DNA of 64,000 nucleotides from Kumtagia sp052180275 (GTDB lineage: Bacteria; Pseudomonadota; Alphaproteobacteria; Rhizobiales; Rhizobiaceae). Under the pieces are notes generated by a model. It was given only the letters and a program-made list of their open reading frames with translations. It did not search any database and was not told where the DNA came from. Below are positions 59,792-64,000 of this stretch, one piece after another (the stretch's first letter is position 1; every line of letters begins with the position of its first letter). The stretch spans positions 4,092,001 through 4,156,000 of the forward strand of contig NZ_CP197465.1 in the NCBI RefSeq assembly GCF_052180275.1, written 5' to 3'. The translations under genes and the position numbers were made by a program.

Positions 59792-60670
59792 ATGAAGAAG
59801 AGCATGCGACCTGACGAGGCGACCAAAACCCGGTTCGAACGCGACGGCCTGGTGTTCCCGATCCCTGTTCTGGAAGCCGACGAGGCAGCCCAATATCTGA
59901 GCAGCTATGAGGCGATGCTGGCCGCACGAGGTGGACGCCTGCCCAAGGCGTTCAACGCCAAGACTCATCTGCTCGTGCCGTGGCTCTGGGATCTGGTCCA
60001 CGCTGCCCGCGTGCTGGATGTGGTCGAGGAGGTGCTCGGACCTGATATTTTGTGCTGGGGCACGAGTTTCATCACCAAGCACGGAGGAGACGGCCGCTAC
60101 GTTACCTGGCATCAGGATGCCACCCATTGGCAACTGTCGTCGCCCGAGGCGGTGACAGCCTGGGTCGCGCTGTCGCCGAGCGACCGCAGCAATGGCTGCG
60201 TACGCGCGGTGCCTGGAACGCATCACGTGCAACTTGCGCACGATCACCCGGATGACCCGAACAACATGCTGGGCCGCCGCGAGCAGGTGGCCGCCGACAT
60301 CGACGAGGAAAAAGCTGTCGACATCGTGCTGCGGCCCGGCGAGATGTCGATCCATCACCCGCTGATCATCCACGGCTCGGAGCCGAACCTGTCGAGCGGT
60401 CCGCGCGTCGGTTTCGCCATACGCTACATACCGGCCAGCATCCGCCAGCTCGACGGATTGGAGAACTCTGCCACGCTGGTGAGGGGCCGCGATCACGGCA
60501 CCTTCGTTCTTGAACAGCAACCCGAAGGCGAGTTCCATCCGGAAGCGATCAAGCGGCATCGCATGGTGCTGCGGCGCGCCATGAGCGTGATTTTCGGCGA
60601 TGCGGCAGGAACTGCTCAAGTCAGCAGCCGTGCGCTCCCGGCGGGGCAAAAGCTCGATCCTCCTCACTAG
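59792..60670 (+). CDS. Phytanoyl-CoA dioxygenase-family oxygenase (PhyH)
   Basis: 292 residues. Fe(II)/2-oxoglutarate facial triad: H107-x-D109 in TWHQDATHW and H194 in LIIHGS; R211 or R205 could bind 2-oxoglutarate. Double-stranded beta-helix pattern with LRPGEMSIHHPLIIHGSEPN. Divergent from the operon and its likely partner; hydroxylates a CoA-, carrier- or glycan-linked substrate of unknown identity. Confidence 0.88.
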   Translation: MKKSMRPDEATKTRFERDGLVFPIPVLEADEAAQYLSSYEAMLAARGGRLPKAFNAKTHLLVPWLWDLVHAARVLDVVEEVLGPDILCWGTSFITKHGGDGRYVTWHQDATHWQLSSPEAVTAWVALSPSDRSNGCVRAVPGTHHVQLAHDHPDDPNNMLGRREQVAADIDEEKAVDIVLRPGEMSIHHPLIIHGSEPNLSSGPRVGFAIRYIPASIRQLDGLENSATLVRGRDHGTFVLEQQPEGEFHPEAIKRHRMVLRRAMSVIFGDAAGTAQVSSRALPAGQKLDPPH

Positions 60671-60807
60671 CGCTCCATACGAATGCGCCGGCGCGACATC
60701 CGCTGCCATCGTACCGGACCAAAAATCATATTCGGTCCGATCTCGTTGCTCCGCGCGGCCGCATCGCGTTCTCGCGAAAACCAAGACAGGCTTTTTGGGG
60801 AATGCCA

Positions 60808-61635
60808 TCAGGCTTGCGCATCGTGGCTCCGTTTCACGGCCGGATAAACGATGCTCATCCAACTCCGAAGACTTTGGCTATGGCGGCGAACTGCCTCCGG
60901 CGCGAACTCGCTCGCAGGCGCGTGCTCCAGATCGAAGGTTCCGTGATCCCGCCCGCTGACCAGGGTTGCCGATCCTCTCATCGATCCGATCTGGGTCAGG
61001 TCGCCCGCTATGTAGCGGACGGCGAAACCAAGGCGGCGCGTGCCGGATGTGTTCGGCTTCGAACCGTGAATCATCAGCAGATGATGGAGCGACATCTCGC
61101 CAGGGGCCAGATCCACATGAACCGTGTCGTCCTCATTAACATCGACACGGATTTCCTCGCCGCCCGCCAGCAGATTGTTTTCGGAAGCGGATGGACCGTG
61201 CTCATGCAGCCGGGTGTGGCTGCCGTAGAGCACCTGCAGCCCTCCATTCGTCCGCGTCGAAGGCGTGAAGGCGATCCATGCCGTCAGCGCATGAGGAGCC
61301 GACAATCCCCAATAGGTTGCGTCCTGGTGCCAGGGAACCTCGCTCGGCTCGCCCGGACGCTTGTCGAAGAAGCTTGAGGCCCAGCACAGCACGTCAGGAC
61401 CCAGTACGCCGGCGACCGGTGCAACGACCCGCGGATCGGTGACGAGATCCCAAAGCCACGGCACGAGCAGATGCGGCTTGAAGTTGAGCACCGGGGGCAA
61501 CCGCCCTGCCCGCTTCTGCTCCATCTCCTCGATGCGATGGAGCCGGTCGGCCGCTTCCTCTGCCGTCAGCACGCGGATCGGGAACACCGCGCCGTCGCGC
61601 AGGTATCTAGCGGTCAGCGAAGGGTCGATATTCAT
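60808..61635 (-). CDS. Phytanoyl-CoA dioxygenase-family oxygenase (second paralogue)
   Basis: 275 residues from ATG 61635 (GTG 61641 also possible). Facial triad H103-x-D105 in PWHQDATYW and H190 in LLMIHGS. Close relative of the previous oxygenase (shared HLLVPWLWDLV, ATLVxGRDHGTF). The pair faces each other tail to tail. The duplication suggests two hydroxylations or different substrates. Confidence 0.88.
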   Translation of the reverse strand: MNIDPSLTARYLRDGAVFPIRVLTAEEAADRLHRIEEMEQKRAGRLPPVLNFKPHLLVPWLWDLVTDPRVVAPVAGVLGPDVLCWASSFFDKRPGEPSEVPWHQDATYWGLSAPHALTAWIAFTPSTRTNGGLQVLYGSHTRLHEHGPSASENNLLAGGEEIRVDVNEDDTVHVDLAPGEMSLHHLLMIHGSKPNTSGTRRLGFAVRYIAGDLTQIGSMRGSATLVSGRDHGTFDLEHAPASEFAPEAVRRHSQSLRSWMSIVYPAVKRSHDAQA

Positions 61636-61641
61636 CAACAC

Positions 61642-62457
61642 ATCATCTCGAATTCAAGCGCTCGACGCGAGCGGTTGGAACGGGATCTCGTCCCGTCCAA
61701 GCCTTCAGCGCCTTTCAGATTGTTCTGGTCCGACAAAACCGCAGCACAGCTTTTTTGGGCGAAAGCACGTGCAAGTCAACGCTCATCTCCCTTCCAGCAA
61801 GTTCCGATCGTCGAAAACACGGTTCATGCCCAGGAAAAGTGCCGGCGCGACGGCGCTCGTGAACCGTGGGCGACGGGCTTTCGACAATGGCGATGAAGGA
61901 AGCCGATTCGCGACCGCGACGGCGAGCGCTCAGATCGGCCTGGATAGGTTGAATCGATGGCTTGGCAAACTTTTGCGTCAGGCCGCGCAGTTGCGACCTT
62001 AGTCGCCCGCGAGATTGCGCTTGGAGCGGGAGAGCTTATGCCTGCCAGCAGAATGTCCCTTGCTTCCACATTACGCAGGCTTGGCTGAAGCCGTGCAGAT
62101 CAACGCGACGCAGGCGCCGCTCCCCATTCGCACACAGAAGAGAGGAAGAAGGGCGAGGCTAAGCCGCCTTCGAAGGCTGCGCCCCGGAATTTCGCGGCGC
62201 CGCTACTTTCCTATTGCCCCAGCGACACAATGGCCGATTGGAAAAGCCTGGAATTTCCATGGAAAAGACAAAGAATTCCAAGCTTTTCCACTCGCGACTG
62301 TTTTCAGGGTCGCCCGGATTTTCTACCTTGACGCAAAGAGTTTTGGTCGCAGCCGGACCTTTGGCGGGCGGAATGCAGACAACTATCGGGTCACTTGTGC
62401 TGACGTTAGTCAACAAATTCTAAGAATCAACGAAATTTTCTTGGCGGGGATAGAGAA
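61642..62457. other. 816-bp intergenic region before RTX gene
   Basis: No convincing gene; short reading frames here have no ribosome-binding site or protein-like pattern. It contains the hairpin at 62240-62289 and several AT-rich stretches around 61670-61760 and 62400-62450 that could be promoters of the RTX gene. Confidence 0.45.
62240..62289. repeat. Long imperfect inverted repeat upstream of RTX gene
   Basis: 17-base arms (62240-62256 and 62273-62289, GGAAAAGCCTGGAATTT against GAATTCCAAGCTTTTCC) with two mismatches and a 16-base loop. Not followed by a U-run. Operator or transcript structure candidate. Confidence 0.55.
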
Positions 62458-64000
62458 ATGCCGGGCACACCTACACTCTGGAAGGCGGAGACGATTGTCG
62501 CCGCAGGCTCCACCGTGGCCTCCTTTTCCGATGGCAGGTTTGCGGTAGCCGGTAACTATTATGGCGATCTCAGCAGCCAATTTTATGACGCGCTCGGCAA
62601 TTCCTTCGGCGGAGATGTGCTCTACGATTTTTCGTGGCCTGTCGAGTACATGTCCGACCCGCGGCTTACTTCGGCTCCGGACGGCAATATCTACCTGGCC
62701 TATGTGTTGGAGTATGCCCCAAATGACAATGATGTGTTTGGAGTGGTATTGACCCCGACCGGAGTCACGACGGATTTGCCGGTCAGAGCAAGTTCCGATG
62801 ATGAGATTGCCGGACATTTCGCGCCATCCAGTTCAACGCGCATCGTCTCCGTTTTCACCACCTTTCATCATGAGGGTGCTGGCGACTATGATGTTGGACT
62901 ATCAATCGAAGATCCCACTGGCGTCCTCCCACGCGTGGTAATGGACGCTCACGGTGTATCGACAGATTGGCAGCGCAATCCCAGCGTCTCCGTGCTTTCC
63001 AACGGCAACATTGCTGTCGCTTTCGAGAACACCGTCGTTTCGACGGGCGTGACCACAATCCAGATTTCCGTTTTCGACGAGAACGGCCTGGAGGTAGCGG
63101 CTCAGCGCGTCATCGGCGAGACGAGCAGCCCCAGTTCGCCGACCGTCACCTCACTCGCCAACGGCAATGCGGTCGTGGCCTGGGACGATGACTACGACCA
63201 GAAACTGTACTTCAAGGTCATCGGGTCGGATGGCTCCGATATCACGGTGCTCCGCTCCGTGGCCGATGCTGGTGGCCTCGACCCGAAGGTGGTCGGGACG
63301 TCGGACGGCGGCTTCGTCATGGCCTGGACGAGCAATGCCGGAACCGAGATCGACGCGAGCCCGGATTCCGACGTCGCAGTCCAGATGTTCGATGCCTCCG
63401 GGAACCGCGTCGGCGATCAGTTCAGGATCGACAATCCGGGAGACCAGACCCTTTCCGACATCACCGTCATGCCGGACGGGCGCCTGATCGTTGTTTATGA
63501 TACGGAGACCGGGGATTCCACCAACACTCACGATGCGGCTTTCGTGATCCTTGACCCTCGCGACCGCTCAATCTCCGGGGACGAAGGGAATGACACGATC
63601 GTCGGCCGGCTGGATGCCACGTTCATCAACGGGCTCGGGGGCGACGATACGCTGTATGGAATGGGGGCCAAGGATACCCTGACGGGCGGCGAGGGAAACG
63701 ACGTTCTCAATGGCCGGGGTGGTGCCGATACGCTGGTCGGGGGCATCGGCGACGATGTCTATTACGTCGACAACGCCAAGGATCTTATCATCGAGTCAGG
63801 CGGTGAAGGCAACGATAGTGCGATTGCCAGCATAAGTTATGCGCTGGGCGCCAAAATGGAGATCGAGTTGCTGAGAACGACTGCCAATGGTGGCACGGCG
63901 GCAATCAACCTCACCGGCAATGCGTCTTTCCAGACCATAATCGGTAACGCGGGCGACAATGTCCTGAATGACGGGGGCGCTGGCAATAACGATACGTTGA
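62458..64000 (+). CDS. RTX-type calcium-binding protein (5' part; continues beyond window)
   Basis: At least 514 residues from ATG 62458, no stop in the window. Residues 1-380 are beta-strand repeats with recurring Asp/Asn/Gly turns (SVLSNGNIAVAFENT, SLANGNAVVAWDDD, TSDGGFVMAWTSN), like a beta-propeller. From about 380 come RTX nonapeptide-like repeats (GGEGNDVLNGRGGADTLVGG, GDDVYYVDN). Such proteins are secreted by type I systems through a C-terminal signal that would lie outside the window. No N-terminal signal peptide. Confidence 0.85.
   Translation, partial: MPGTPTLWKAETIVAAGSTVASFSDGRFAVAGNYYGDLSSQFYDALGNSFGGDVLYDFSWPVEYMSDPRLTSAPDGNIYLAYVLEYAPNDNDVFGVVLTPTGVTTDLPVRASSDDEIAGHFAPSSSTRIVSVFTTFHHEGAGDYDVGLSIEDPTGVLPRVVMDAHGVSTDWQRNPSVSVLSNGNIAVAFENTVVSTGVTTIQISVFDENGLEVAAQRVIGETSSPSSPTVTSLANGNAVVAWDDDYDQKLYFKVIGSDGSDITVLRSVADAGGLDPKVVGTSDGGFVMAWTSNAGTEIDASPDSDVAVQMFDASGNRVGDQFRIDNPGDQTLSDITVMPDGRLIVVYDTETGDSTNTHDAAFVILDPRDRSISGDEGNDTIVGRLDATFINGLGGDDTLYGMGAKDTLTGGEGNDVLNGRGGADTLVGGIGDDVYYVDNAKDLIIESGGEGNDSAIASISYALGAKMEIELLRTTANGGTAAINLTGNASFQTIIGNAGDNVLNDGGAGNNDTL

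Noticed and set aside
61824..62069. 81-codon minus-strand frame before the RTX gene
   Set aside because: No ribosome-binding site, no protein-like pattern, and overlapping frames of similar size on the other strand; treated as non-coding.

Overview
The window (high GC, dense genes, many 4-bp ATGA overlaps) looks like the chromosome of a Hyphomicrobiales (Rhizobiales) alphaproteobacterium, probably Mesorhizobium-like. Evidence is the core segment: an LdtR-type MarR regulator next to a DUF6163 membrane protein, a DUF992 exported protein, SelO, a lipoprotein GH25 muramidase and several family-typical housekeeping enzymes. The genus assignment is an inference from recognised protein families, not from any search.

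Layout. (1) 1-~21.0 kb: the right part of a siphovirus-type prophage. It runs from the head-tail connector through tail tube, tail-assembly chaperones with a lambda-like slippery heptamer, tape measure, an Fe-S-type hub, an SGNH-hydrolase tail fibre, holin, M15 endolysin and spanin-like genes. This is followed by a conjugation-type cassette (ArdC antirestriction protein, VirD4/TraG coupling ATPase, MobA/VirD2-type relaxase) and, at the right edge, an excisionase-like gene and a tyrosine integrase. A phage tail module and a DNA-mobilisation module thus lie side by side. (2) 21.0-30.5 kb: ordinary chromosome, ending in tRNA-Thr(TGT). (3) 30.5-43.4 kb: a 12.8-kb element inserted in that tRNA, bounded by a perfect 49-bp repeat of the tRNA 3' part. 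It has a P4-type integrase, an AlpA-like regulator, a RepA-like AAA ATPase beside an eight-copy helically phased repeat array, podovirus-like internal-virion and polyvalent-type proteins including an ADP-ribosyltransferase-like protein, and accessory genes near attL (DUF2971, a Tat-signal protein). No terminase, portal or capsid gene was found, so it looks like a phage satellite or a reduced podovirus prophage. (4) 43.4-62 kb: a glycan/acyl biosynthetic locus. Eight tightly overlapping minus-strand genes (59.7 to 50.4 kb) encode a pyruvyl-transferase-like protein, an acyl carrier protein, a GT2 glycosyltransferase, a fatty-acyl-AMP ligase, a second pyruvyl-transferase-like protein, a cytochrome P450, a second GT2 and a TPR-serine hydrolase. 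It is flanked by two methyltransferases, a third pyruvyl-transferase-like/TPR protein, a twin-domain glycosyltransferase and two paralogous phytanoyl-CoA-dioxygenase-type oxygenases. (5) 62.46 kb to the end: the start of a large RTX-type calcium-binding protein.

How it may work together (inference): in the last locus an AMP-activated acyl chain would be loaded onto the dedicated carrier protein, oxidised by the P450 and/or Fe(II) dioxygenases, and attached to or released into a glycan that is assembled by the GTs, methylated and perhaps pyruvylated. I do not recognise this gene combination as a described pathway. It is the best candidate for an undescribed system here, followed by the phage/mobilisation composite and the tRNA-Thr satellite with its phased repeats.
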